From: Spiroplasma sp. NBRC 100390
Lineage (GTDB): Bacteria > Bacillota_I > Bacilli_A > Mycoplasmatales > Mycoplasmataceae
DNA: 64,000 nt
Assembly: GCF_001886495.1 (NCBI RefSeq)
Contig: NZ_CP018022.1
Span: 992,001 to 1,056,000 of the forward strand
Direction: 5' to 3'
Position numbers and translations under genes: made by a program. A model generated the notes under the pieces. That model saw nothing but the letters and a program-made list of their open reading frames with translations, was not told the origin of the DNA and searched no databases. Positions 1 through 9,257 of the stretch are shown here, piece after piece. How positions within the stretch are numbered: position 1 is the stretch's first letter; each line of letters starts with the position of its first letter.

Positions 1-42
1 CCATCCTTTCTTAAACTATCATAATTAAAATTGTTGGCATTA

Positions 43-70
43 AAGAAAGAGCACAATCGTGCTCTTTCTT
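43..70. terminator. Rho-independent terminator
   Basis: A perfect 12-bp stem with a 4-nt loop (arms AAGAAAGAGCAC and GTGCTCTTTCTT) is followed by a T-rich stretch on the plus strand. It probably ends a gene lying before the window. Confidence 0.75.
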
Positions 71-201
71 GACCCTTTTTAATTACATTAGTATTGTAAT
101 ACTTTATTAATAAAAATGCAAATATTTATAAAAAACTTTTGTAAAAACCATACACATTTAAGACCACTAAATTCTTTAATATAAGATTGGGAGGAATTAA
201 A

Positions 202-321
202 ATGATAACAAGTATTATTACAGAAAATGAATTATATAAATTACATCGTGGATTTAAAAAATGATATGGGCGGGTTGCTCCTACGAAGGAAACAAATTAT
301 ATTTATAATTCATATAATTAA
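202..321 (+). CDS. Short hypothetical ORF, 39 aa
   Basis: A 39-residue reading frame with one TGA-coded tryptophan starts at an ATG that has a good Shine-Dalgarno sequence (GGGAGGAA, 191 region) at normal spacing. The peptide begins MITSIITENEL and is polar, with no signal peptide or membrane segment. I do not recognise it. It may be the N-terminal remnant of a longer gene, since it lies next to decaying restriction-modification genes, or a genuine small protein. The strong ribosome binding site is the only positive evidence. Confidence 0.3.
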
Positions 322-496
322 TCATTTTTTTATTGCATTCATTTTGTAATCTTCCTTCTTGCTTTGTACTGTTAAAATTATATTAAATTGAAAACTATTC
401 TTTTTCATAATCTTTTGCCAACATTTACATCTGAGCATAATATTTTTTAAATGGCACTTTTATGAATTTAATAATTCACTTATTATATTATTTTTA
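322..496. other. AT-rich gap without a supported gene
   Basis: No convincing reading frame, terminator or RNA is visible. The gap separates the short plus-strand ORF from the 3' end of the minus-strand restriction endonuclease. Confidence 0.4.
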
Positions 497-1198
497 TTAT
501 TTTTGACATTTATTAATAACTGCACTATCAAAATCATCTTTTATATTATGCAATTTTATTGAAAATTCCTTTGTCATTTCTTTGTTAATATAAAAATTGC
601 CATATTCATTTTTTGATGATAAGGCTTCATAATCTGGTAAATAATCAATTATCATTAAAAGGGTTTTTATAGGCGTATGAAAAAAAGATACCGTATTATC
701 TTTTGATAACTGAATATAGTTATTTAAATCACTAATTCTACTATAACTAGTAATTTCTCCATCTTTCTTAAAATTTGGCGACTTATATGGAAGAATAACT
801 ATTTGAAAATATGGGATGTTATTGCATCGAATATTTGCTGTTTCACCCAACATATTTTCAAAATAATTATTTCTGTTTTTAATATAACTACTTAAAATTG
901 ATTTTAGGCCAATACCTGCTACTTGTTTACCATTTTTTCTTTCAATAACTATGTCAACTCTCTTATTAATATATCTACCTTTAATTTGTTCTTCTTTACC
1001 TGTAGTTAATTTAGTTTTTAAAACATAGTCATTACCCATTAATTTCTGAAGATGTTTTGCAATAACACCATGAATATTATTAACTTTATCAGCGCTTCTT
1101 TCGCCACTTTTATCTTTTAAATTTTTCATAAAGACCTTTAAAAAACTAATTTCTAATTCCTTCAATAGTTCACCAGTTTCTAAGCTAAGATTATACAT
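497..1198 (-). CDS. Type II restriction endonuclease (PD-(D/E)XK type)
   Basis: This 233-residue protein should cleave DNA at a specific sequence as the nuclease half of a type II restriction-modification system. The central block RVDIVIERKNGKQVAGIGLK, then SYIKNRNNYFENMLGETANIR, matches the catalytic region of a restriction-enzyme family with an Asp followed by a downstream G-x-K and the conserved NNYFENMLGETAN signature. I chose the ATG at 1198 because GGAGG lies 5 nt upstream. A TTG four codons earlier is less likely. The start overlaps the stop of the upstream methyltransferase (1191-1193), which indicates translational coupling. The frame is intact although the methyltransferase is not, which is unexpected for a toxic nuclease. 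The family call is from motif recognition; the recognition site is unknown. Confidence 0.75.
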   Translation of the reverse strand: MYNLSLETGELLKELEISFLKVFMKNLKDKSGERSADKVNNIHGVIAKHLQKLMGNDYVLKTKLTTGKEEQIKGRYINKRVDIVIERKNGKQVAGIGLKSILSSYIKNRNNYFENMLGETANIRCNNIPYFQIVILPYKSPNFKKDGEITSYSRISDLNNYIQLSKDNTVSFFHTPIKTLLMIIDYLPDYEALSSKNEYGNFYINKEMTKEFSIKLHNIKDDFDSAVINKCQK

Positions 1199-2556
1199 TT
1201 CTACCTCCAAAATATTCCAATATTTTATATGATAAGTATCTTTTTAAATCTAATGAAGAATAAAAATAATACTCTCCATTTTTGTCTTTCCCTAAAATTT
1301 TAAGAAAATTTATAAAATCATTTTGCTTAATAAGAAACATCAAATCATCATAATTATATTTTTCAGAATAAATATAATAACCACTGTATAATATAATTCC
1401 TGAATCAATTTTATTAATTTTTATACTATTTATATTTTTAACTATATTACCTATAGCAATTCTTTTTTTATTAGTATCTGCTATCCCTTGTGTTCTTGCA
1501 AATTCATATCATTTCTGATCTTGTAAACTTCTGTTTAATAATCTTTTTTTATTTTTTTGTAAAAGTTCAAATATAGTAGGGTTTTTTTGCTTAATTTTTT
1601 CTAATGAAATTAGAACACCATTTTTATCATATGGAAAAAAACTTTAGTCTTTTCCATTTTAGATATTTTTATTGCATCAGAAGTATATTTACCATTATAA
1701 TTTTTATTAAAAAAAATGAATCTAAGTTTGATGATACACCATTTTTAATATGAATATCTCTATTAAATTCTGTTAACATAATTTTTCGAAATTTATTAAG
1801 ACTATTCTTAGTTGAAAAATAAAACTGCTTATTAATATAAAAATCAGAATAATTTAATTTTGCTATTTTTTTAGGGATTTTTTTATTTTTATCATATTCA
1901 AAATAATAAATACTATTATTTAAACTATTATTTAATAAAGTAATAGTTGTATATGTGGTTACATTTTCAAATGGATTGAAATGTTTTAAATTTACAATAG
2001 TATTAATTTTTTTATTCGAATAAATAAAATGTCGTAATTTTTCACCTGCTGTACTAGTAAAATAAGAATTCGGGGTTATATATATTAATTTTCCATTAGA
2101 ATTTAACATTTTTAAACTAATTTCATAAAAAATTATAAATAAATCAGTCATTCCTTTATTTGCAAAAGCAAATTTTTTATAATTAATACTTTCTAAGTCA
2201 TGAATACGAATATAAGGTGGATTACCTACTACATAATCCATTTTATTATCATACTTTTCTTCTTTAAGAGAATCTCCAAAAACTATATCTCAATTCACTT
2301 TTAAGTTAATATTTCTTTTTATTAATAAATTATTTAAATTAATTATACATTTTTCATAAGCAACCAAATCAAGTTCAATTCCATGAATAAAAATAGATAA
2401 ATTTTTAACAATTTGTTTTTGATCTAAATGAATATTATAACATTCTGTAATATATCTATCCACTACTTCTATTAAAAAGCACCTTCTCCACAACTATTAT
2501 CAATTATATGTTTATCAATAATTTTTGCACCAGAATATAAAGTTCTATTTATTTAT
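1191..2556 (-). pseudogene. Adenine-specific DNA methyltransferase, frameshifted
   Basis: This is the modification partner of the endonuclease at 497-1198. Read in pieces it shows the class I N6-adenine methyltransferase order: SAM-binding motif I (DNSCGEGAF), the acidic GIELD of motif II, then catalytic motif IV NPPY followed by IRIHDL, then a target-recognition C terminus. Three frame changes interrupt it, at the homopolymers 2474-2478, 1709-1716 and 1635-1641. Each is repaired by adding one A/T base. Upstream of motif I there is an in-frame stop, so the usual N terminus (about 30-40 residues) is missing. The last segment stays open and ends inside the start of the nuclease gene. It could be a true pseudogene, a phase-variable gene, or partly a sequencing artefact. 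Confidence 0.75.
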
Positions 2557-2888
2557 TTAATAATTTATATTTTTTATTAACATTGCTTTTTTATTTCTTA
2601 GCAATTTTTTAATCATATTGCGTTTGTTAAATATAAAATTTTTTAAATTAAGATTATCTAAATTAATAAAAAATATAAAATTATTACATTACAATTACTT
2701 ATTCTCATAATTTTCTAATAAATTTTACATTTAAGTAGGTACTTTAAAATGCTAATTTATACTAACATATTTTTTAGAAAAAATAAATATTCTTAATTAA
2801 AATTTTATTAATTTTATATTCCAAATTTAACTATAAATCTTCCCGATACTTAATTTTCTTTAAGTTTTTGATCAACATCCATTATTTC
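2557..2888. other. Extremely AT-rich gap, probably decayed DNA
   Basis: About 330 bases without a supported gene. A minus-strand frame near 2580-2670 could be read as about 40 residues, but it has no ribosome binding site or recognisable motif. The gap lies between the broken methyltransferase and the degenerate small subunit, so it is probably eroded coding sequence. Confidence 0.4.
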
Positions 2889-2987
2889 CTAGTTTTGTTG
2901 TCAATCCTTATAAATAAAGGAACCAAACACAATAGCTAACAAAACCGCTAATACTAGTAAAACAACATCAGCAACAAAAACTAATAT
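2889..2987 (-). pseudogene. MetS-like NSS small subunit, degenerate copy A
   Basis: The translation (ILVFVADVVLLVLAVLLAI, then FGSFIYKDWQQN) is homologous to the intact 52-residue protein at 6500-6658. The ATG of that copy is ATA here. A TAG replaces a sense codon after residue 32, so the hydrophilic tail is lost. It overlaps the end of the transporter gene in the same way as copy B. Mollicutes occasionally use unusual starts, so weak expression cannot be excluded, but loss of function is more likely. Confidence 0.7.
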
Positions 2988-4528
2988 GATTTAATTTCTT
3001 CCTTTATTTTTTTCTTACCATAATAACTATTAAACACCGCAACTAAAATTGGCACTAAAATTCCTAAAACAAAAGCTAAAACCGAAATATATCAGGCATT
3101 GACAGTACAACTTATAATAAAATCATAAACAGAAAAACCAACAATAATTCCTAAAATTAAAGGAATTAAATAATACATCATAAATTGATATAGTTTTCCT
3201 AACTTAATTCATGATACTTGATTATTATAATTAATTAAAATTTGTAGTTTTTTGGCATGTCAAACAAAAAAGATGATTTGACTTAACGATACTAAAATTA
3301 AATCTAACCCCGCAGCTAATAATTGAAATGAATTAATTAACTGATAAGTGTTCTCAAAGACTAACGACAAACCAACAATAATAATTGTTCCGCAAATTCC
3401 ACAAATCACTTTTTGATTACTAATATTATATTGTGTTTCAATTGCATCAACAATAACTTCAACATTTCCGACAGTAGTACTTAAACCCGCAATAAATAAT
3501 GCTAAGAAGAATAAAACACCTAAAAAGTTTCCAACACCAACTAAGGTATTTTGATTAATAATATGAAAGGTTTCTGGTAAAACATTAAAGACAAAAACCA
3601 TTGAATCATTTCCAAATTTATTTGTAATTTGTTCTTGAAATAATAAAATATTATTTTTATCTGAAACTAAATTATTAACAATCGCTCCAGAAGCACCAAA
3701 AATAAAGATCAAATTAGTAATTGATAAAAATAAGATTCCAATTACTAATAAATAAGCTTTTGAAGTATTATCCTGGTTTTGAGGACCAACACCAGCAAAC
3801 CGCATCATCATCCCCATCCCTAATGATGTTGTAAAAAACGCTAGGGAAAAAACACTACTTCAAGTTTGACTCTGCTTTAATTTCTCTAAGTTCTCAACTA
3901 GAAATAATGTTGCTAGACCTTGTCTACTACCCGGAACTGTTAAAATATAAATTGCTAAAATTATAATAATTAAAAATAATAACGGCATAAAAAATTTATT
4001 AAGTTTTTCAATCCCCTTAATACCAAATAGTAACACTAAACCAACTAATAACACAACAAAAAGAAATGCTAAAAAAACAATTCATTGAAAACCACCGTTA
4101 TTAGTAACCCCAAAGCCACCATGCTGTAAAATTTGACTATTGAAAATATTACCATTAACATTACTAATCAAAGTGGGACTAAATTCAATCCCAATTGAAA
4201 TAACAGTATAACCCACTAACACAGCATAATAAATTGGAATAATAATCATTAAAGTTGACTGAAATCAACCAACAAATTTACTAAAACAAACACTTTCTTT
4301 ATCAAAAATATTAATAACACTTTTGCGGCGAAGATTCCCTAAATTAAACTCAAAAATTAATAACGGGACCCCAACAATTAACATTGCAAAAATATAAATT
4401 AAGAAAAAATAAAATCCTCCATTTTTATTAATATAACCAGGTAACCCTCAAATTACCCCTAAACCAATTGCCGCACCTAACGATGAAACAATAAAACCAA
4501 ATTTTGTCATTTGTTTCTTATTACTCAT
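2981..4528 (-). CDS. NSS-family Na+-dependent amino-acid transporter, copy A
   Basis: A 515-residue polytopic membrane protein of the neurotransmitter:sodium symporter family, which imports amino acids with Na+. The N terminus (MTKFGFIVSSLGAAIGLGVIWGLPGY) matches the first unwound helix of the family, where Na+ and substrate bind. About eleven to twelve hydrophobic segments follow. The start ATG has GGGAG upstream. The gene follows an exported HEXXH protein at a 49-nt distance and is followed by a MetS-like small subunit, as in MetPS-type methionine/alanine importers. Substrate is inferred only from that pairing. It is a near twin of the gene at 6652-8199. Here the partner small subunit is broken, so this copy may work alone, borrow the other subunit, or be on the way to loss. 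Confidence 0.85.
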
Positions 4529-4553
4529 TCTAATCTCCCTTCTTATTTAAATA

Positions 4554-4576
4554 AAAAATGCAATTATTGCATTTTT
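4554..4576. terminator. Hairpin after the exported HEXXH gene
   Basis: An 11-bp stem with a 1-nt centre (AAAAATGCAAT / ATTGCATTTTT) lies just beyond the stop at 4578-4580. The same hairpin recurs at 8226-8248 after the remnant copy. It probably terminates or attenuates transcription before the transporter gene. Confidence 0.55.
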
Positions 4577-4577
4577 A

Positions 4578-6251
4578 TTACTCTGTTTTTTTACGAATTG
4601 CTTTTCTACGAGCAGTGCTTCAAATGATAGCAATAATAATGCTTGCACAAAAAACACCAAAAATAACAATCAAAGCAATTTTCATAGCACTAGCCTTTGT
4701 ATTATAATTAACAATATTATCATAACCAAAAATATTGCCGCTATATTGCCCTCTAATTCCTAAATCATTTAAAATATTACCAAATTCATTTACCGCATTA
4801 TTCCGTGCTGAACTTACCATTCCATAATATATATCAGCAGCATGACCCATTTCATGATCTAATGTTGTAAATATGTTTGGTGAACTTCATCAGCCCATTT
4901 TGTATTCTCGACTAATACCATCTTTTAAATAATCATTAAACCCTTTTGCTGAAAAAATAATATAAGCAGAAGAAGTTGATAAAATCTGATTTGTGCTCCG
5001 AAGTTTTAGAAAACTATATGCTGTGTAAGCGGCTGTACCTCTATCTTGCCCATATAATGGGGCATCTGGTGAAAACAAAAAACCAGTTAAGAAATATTTA
5101 AAATTATCGCCAATCATTGTATAAGTGATGTTAAATAAATTTAAAATTTGTTGTTTAAAAACATTAACAGTACTATCTGATCATCCATAATAATTTTGCA
5201 TTGCATTAACACTATCTTTTAAGAAAATTGTACTACCCGTTTGATAATTAATGGTTTCATATTTTGTTAAGTTTTTTAATTCACTATCTAACTTATCAAA
5301 TGATGAATAGTGGCTTTGTGTTGCTTGATTAATAAAATCTTGATATTTTTTCAATGATGTAGTTGAAGCCTTGGTATATGAGTCATTCATCATATTTCCT
5401 AAATTCTTAGATAAATCAATACCATTAACATTAATAATATTATTGTTTAAAATATTACCATTAAATCTAACAACATCATTATTGACATCTTTAACAGCAT
5501 TTGTTCCTCACATTATTAAACTTGTTTTAAGAGCGTTATAAGTATAACTTTTATTTCAGAAATTACTATCATCTGGAATTATTTGCTGTAATCCAAAATT
5601 TGTCCCAAAGAGTGATTCATATTTTAAATCAACAGCAGCAATTGGTTTCGTCGTTAACGTTGTATCATAAATTGCTGGGGATGATGATGAGAATGAATTA
5701 GTAAAATATTTATTAATGTACTGCAAACTGTTTTGTAAAGTATCCGGTCTTGCACCAAAATTATTGGCTTGCAAATATGGATAAATATCTATAAAAAAAT
5801 TATTTAAAATTTCTCAACTCTTGTTCTTCATTGCGTCAGGAGTTGTAATTCATTTTGAATATGATTCAGCAAAAAACTCTTTTCAATTAGTCATTCCATA
5901 AATACTAATATTAACAATTGATGTCATTAACGCTGTTTCGAACACATTCGCGTTTTGCATCGTAACATTATTGGTATTTCCAGCTGTTGAATAAATTATG
6001 GCTTTATTGTTAACAATGTTTTGCTCTAATGCTTTAACAGTTGCATTAGTACTAATATTTGAAGATTTGTAAATAAAATAACGTAATAAATAACCAGAAT
6101 AAACATAATCATCAACATTATCTGAACCAGACGCCGATAACGGTCCCCCATAAGTTCCTGGTTGAATAATAAAACTAGTAGCGGGAATAAATGTTGTAGT
6201 AACAGAACCAAACACTAATAAACTACTTATTATTGTATGAAATTTTTTCAT
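4578..6251 (-). CDS. Exported membrane-anchored HEXXH protein (permuted motif order)
   Basis: A 557-residue protein with an N-terminal signal sequence (residues 1-25) and a C-terminal transmembrane segment (about 521-543) followed by a basic tail, so the bulk should face outside. It carries a zinc-metalloprotease motif HEMGHAAD at 466-473. The block WKEFFAESYSKWITTPDA at 123-140 resembles the segment that supplies the third zinc ligand (Glu) in lethal-factor-like gluzincins, but here it lies about 340 residues before HEXXH instead of after it. The protein at 48483-49616 has the same two blocks in the usual order. Start chosen at 6251 because GGAG precedes it. It lies upstream of an amino-acid importer, so extracellular peptide breakdown feeding uptake is a reasonable inference. 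Catalysis is untested. Confidence 0.7.
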
Positions 6252-6386
6252 AGTTTTTTCTCCTTTTAATATCAATTGGCCTCAAATGTTATTTCAGTTA
6301 AATTTAATAAGATACCTATTTATTTTAGCAAAAAAATATATAAAAATAACTAATTTTTAAAAAATTAAATAAATTAATATTCTAAA

Positions 6387-6440
6387 TTATCGAGTGTTTT
6401 CTAACTGTAACAACAATGTTCTCAATTCTAACCCGCCACA
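6387..6440 (-). pseudogene. ogt 3'-end fragment
   Basis: The minus strand encodes CGGLELRTLLLQLENTR followed by a stop. This corresponds to the last residues of the intact Ogt at 8622-9143 (RGGLEMKASLLQLENIW). It is the scar left when the neighbouring block was duplicated. Confidence 0.75.
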
Positions 6441-6499
6441 TAACACAAAAACTAACCATAGAATAAATGCTTTCTATTAATTCTATAGTCTAAACATTA

Positions 6500-6658
6500 T
6501 TATAAATTCTCTTCTACGTGTTCTTCTTTTATTAATTTTTGATCAACATTTGATGTCTGCTGACTTCGTTGTCAATCCTTATAAATAAAAAAACCAAACG
6601 CAATCGCTAACAAAACTGCTAACACTAATAAGACAATACCCGCGACAGTAACTAACAT
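6500..6658 (-). CDS. MetS-like small subunit of the NSS transporter
   Basis: A 52-residue protein with one hydrophobic helix (residues 2-25) followed by a short charged tail. Very small single-helix proteins placed directly after NSS genes are the MetS-type accessory subunits, needed for activity in some bacterial methionine/alanine importers. The ATG at 6658 lies just inside the 3' end of the transporter gene (stop at 6652-6654), and the GGAGG that serves it is within that gene, so the two are translationally coupled. The family is inferred from size, topology and position. Confidence 0.7.
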
Positions 6659-8199
6659 AATTTAATTTCCTCCTTTATTTTTTTCTTCGCATAATAACTA
6701 TTAAATCCTGCAACTAAAATTGGGACTAAAATTCCTAAAACAAAAGCTAAAACCGAAATATATCAAACATTAATGGTACAGCTTATAATAAAATCATAAA
6801 CAGAAAAACTAATAATAATAACTAAAATTAAAGGAATTAAATAATACATCATAAATTTATATAGTTTCCCTAACTTAACTCATGATATCTGATTATTATA
6901 ATTAATTAAAATTCGCATTTTTTTCGATATCAAACAGAAAAAGATAATTTGACTTAATGATACTAAAATTAAATCTAACCCCGCTGCTAATAATTGAAAT
7001 GAGTTAATTAACTGATAAGTATTTGCGAAAGTTAATGATAAACCAACAGTAATAATTGTTGCACAAATGCCACAAATTACTTTTTGATTGCTAATATCAT
7101 ATTGTGTTTCAATTGCATCAACAGCAAGTTCAAGCATTGCAATAAGACTACTCAATCCCGCAAATAATAATGCAATAAAGAATAAAATTCCTAAAAAATT
7201 CCCAACACCAACTAAGGTATTTTGATTAATAATATGAAAGGTTTCTGGTAAAACATTAAAGACAAAAACCATTGAATCATTTCCAAATTTATTTGTAATT
7301 TGTTCTTGAAACAATAAAATATTATTTTTATCTGAAACTAAATTATTAACAATCGCTCCAGAAGCCCCAAAAATGAAAATAAAATTAGCGATTGATAAAA
7401 ATAAGATTCCGATTACTAACAAATAGGCTTTTGAAATATTATCTTGATTTTGGGGGCCAACACCAGCAAATCGCATCATCATCCCCATTCCTAATGATGA
7501 TGTAAAAAACGCTAAGGAAAAAGCACTACTTCAAGTTTGACTCTGCTTTAGTTTCTCTAAATTGTCAACTAAAAACAATGTTGCTAGACCTTGTCTACTG
7601 CCCGGTATTGTTAAAATATAAATTGCTAAAATAAAAATAATTAAAAATAATAACGGCATAAAAAACTTATTAAGTTTTTCAATCCCTTTAATACCAAATA
7701 ATAGCACCATGCCAACTAATAATACAACAAAAAGAAATGCTAAAAAAACAATCCATTGAAAACCACCGTTATTGGTAACCCCAAAACCGCCATATTCTAA
7801 AATCTGACTGTTGAAGATATTACCACTAACATCGCTAATTAAAGTAGGACTAAATTCAATCCCAATTGAAATAACAGTATAACCCACTAACACAGCATAA
7901 TAAATTGGAATAATAATCATTAAAGTTGTCTGAAATCAACCAACAAATTTACTAAATTGAACACTTTCTTTATCAAAAATATTAATAACACTTTTTCGAC
8001 GAAGATTTCCTAAATTAAATTCAAAAATTAATAACGGAATTCCAACAATTAACATTGCAAAAATATAAATTAAGAAAAAATAAAATCCTCCGTTTTTAAT
8101 AATATAACCAGGTAACCCTCAAATTACCCCTAAACCAATTGCCGCACCCAATGATGAAACAATAAACCCAAATTTTGTCATTTGTTTTTTATTCCTCAT
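6652..8199 (-). CDS. NSS-family Na+-dependent amino-acid transporter, copy B
   Basis: A 515-residue symporter, the same length as copy A at 2981-4528 and identical over long tracts. Differences are scattered, including a stretch around residues 310-340 of the product (GLSSLIAMLELAVDAIE here, GLSTTVGNVEVIVDAIE in A). It carries the NSS first-helix motif (GLGVIWGLPGY) and about eleven to twelve membrane segments. It overlaps an intact small subunit, so this is the copy likeliest to work as a full two-component importer. The start has GGGAG upstream. Substrate is not determined by sequence; methionine or small neutral amino acids are the analogy. Confidence 0.85.
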
Positions 8200-8217
8200 T
8201 CTAATCTCCCTTCTTAT

Positions 8218-8523
8218 TTAAATAAAAAATGCAATTATTGCATTTTTATTAATCTGTTCTTTACGGATTACTTTTCGATAAGGAGGATCTAAAATGAAAG
8301 CGATACTAATGCTTGCACAAGAGACGGCAAAATTAACAATCAAGACAATAGAATAAATTATAACTTTATTGTTAATAATATTTTGTTCTAATGTTTTAAC
8401 AATAACCAATCATCATTTTTCATAAGATCATGATTGAATAATAAAATTAGTAGTAAGAATTAATGTTATAGCAAGAGAACCAAACACTAATAAACTACTT
8501 ATTATTGTATGAAATTTTGTCAT
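8218..8523 (-). CDS. Internally deleted remnant of the exported HEXXH protein, 101 aa
   Basis: The first 15 or so residues (MTKFHTIISSLLVFGS) match the signal sequence of the protein at 4578-6251. The next segment (VKTLEQNIINNKVIIYS) matches its residues 72-88. The frame then jumps to the equivalent of the C-terminal transmembrane helix and basic tail. Both zinc motifs and about 430 residues are gone, yet the frame stays open, using three TGA codons as Trp. The product, if made, would be a small membrane protein. It keeps the upstream region of the full-length copy. I regard it as a decayed paralogue, not a functional protease. Confidence 0.7.
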
Positions 8524-8621
8524 AGTTTTTCCTCCTTTTAATATTAATTGGCCTCAAGTGTTATTTATTATTTTAACAAAAAAATAAAAAAATTACTAAT
8601 TTTTAATAAAAAAATGCTAAA

Positions 8622-9143
8622 TTATCAAATGTTTTCCAATTGTAACAACGACGCCTTCATTTCCAGCCCGCCACGATAACCTCGTAAGGCATTATTTTTG
8701 CCAAGAACACGGTGACATGGCACAATAATTGTCATTGAATTATTCCCAATGGCAGTACCAACAGCACGAACTGCTCGGGGATGACCAATTTTTTGGGCAA
8801 TATCTGAATAACAAGTTGTCTTCCCATAAGGAATTTTTGCAACTTCACGTCAAACTTTTTGTTGAAACAATGTTCCAATAAAATCAAACGGTAATGTGAA
8901 GGTTGTTCGTTTCCCTGCTAAGTATTCTGTTAATTGGGTAACTACTTCTGCTGTTTTTTGGTCTTGATCAGCAACTAAAACAATATTTAATCCCTTTTTC
9001 TTTTGCCAATATTCTAACTCACTAAAACCTTTATTATTAGAACCAATAAAAGTAACCCCTTGGTCAGAAACAGCAATATATAAATCTCAATTATTAAATT
9101 TTAAATTAGTATAGTATCATTTTATTATTTTTTGTGTAGCCAT
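8622..9143 (-). CDS. ogt: Methylated-DNA--protein-cysteine methyltransferase
   Basis: A 173-residue suicide repair protein that moves the methyl group from O6-methylguanine to its own cysteine. The active-site motif PCHR is at 142-145 (Cys143), preceded by the helix-turn-helix region (TTCYSDIAQKIGHPRAVRAVG) that holds the Arg finger. Length matches the Ogt family. The last codon before TAA is TGA (Trp). A 54-bp fragment of its 3' end is duplicated at 6387-6440. A TTGTTT-N16-TATAAT promoter lies about 70 nt upstream. Confidence 0.92.
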
Positions 9144-9211
9144 GTGGATATTCCCTTTCTTGTCATAACTTCTGCATACTAAAATAATTTTTTGTCCTTT
9201 AAGTTAATAAA

Positions 9212-9239
9212 ATTATACTATTAATTTTAGTAAAAACAA
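9212..9239 (-). promoter_or_regulatory. Promoter of ogt
   Basis: On the minus strand TTGTTT is followed after 16 nt by a perfect TATAAT (9212-9217), about 70 nt before the ogt start. The call is by consensus only. Confidence 0.5.
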
Positions 9240-9257
9240 TTTGCAACTAACAAATTT

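Larger units (their letters stand above)
2889..6440. repeat. Tandem duplication, unit A
   Basis: This unit contains a degenerate small subunit, an NSS transporter, an exported HEXXH protein and about 50 bp homologous to the 3' end of ogt. The same order recurs at 6500-8675. The two transporter genes are exactly equal in length (1548 nt) and nearly identical over long stretches. The ogt tail at 6387-6440 marks the right boundary of the duplicated block. Confidence 0.85.
6500..8675. repeat. Tandem duplication, unit B
   Basis: Same gene order as 2889-6440: small subunit, NSS transporter, exported HEXXH protein, ogt end. In this unit the small subunit is intact, while the HEXXH gene has lost its middle (about 1.3 kb). 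The upstream regions of the two HEXXH genes are also similar (around 6260-6300 and 8524-8575). Confidence 0.85.

Noticed and set aside
336-480. Minus-strand frame with a GAAGGAAG sequence near 345-360
   Set aside because: It yields about 35 residues without a recognisable motif and overlaps the short plus-strand ORF; not enough support.
4554-8248. The repeated AAAAATGCAATTATTGCATTTTT hairpin as a mobile element end
   Set aside because: It occurs at the same relative place in both duplication units, after the HEXXH gene stop, and reads as a terminator copied with the unit.
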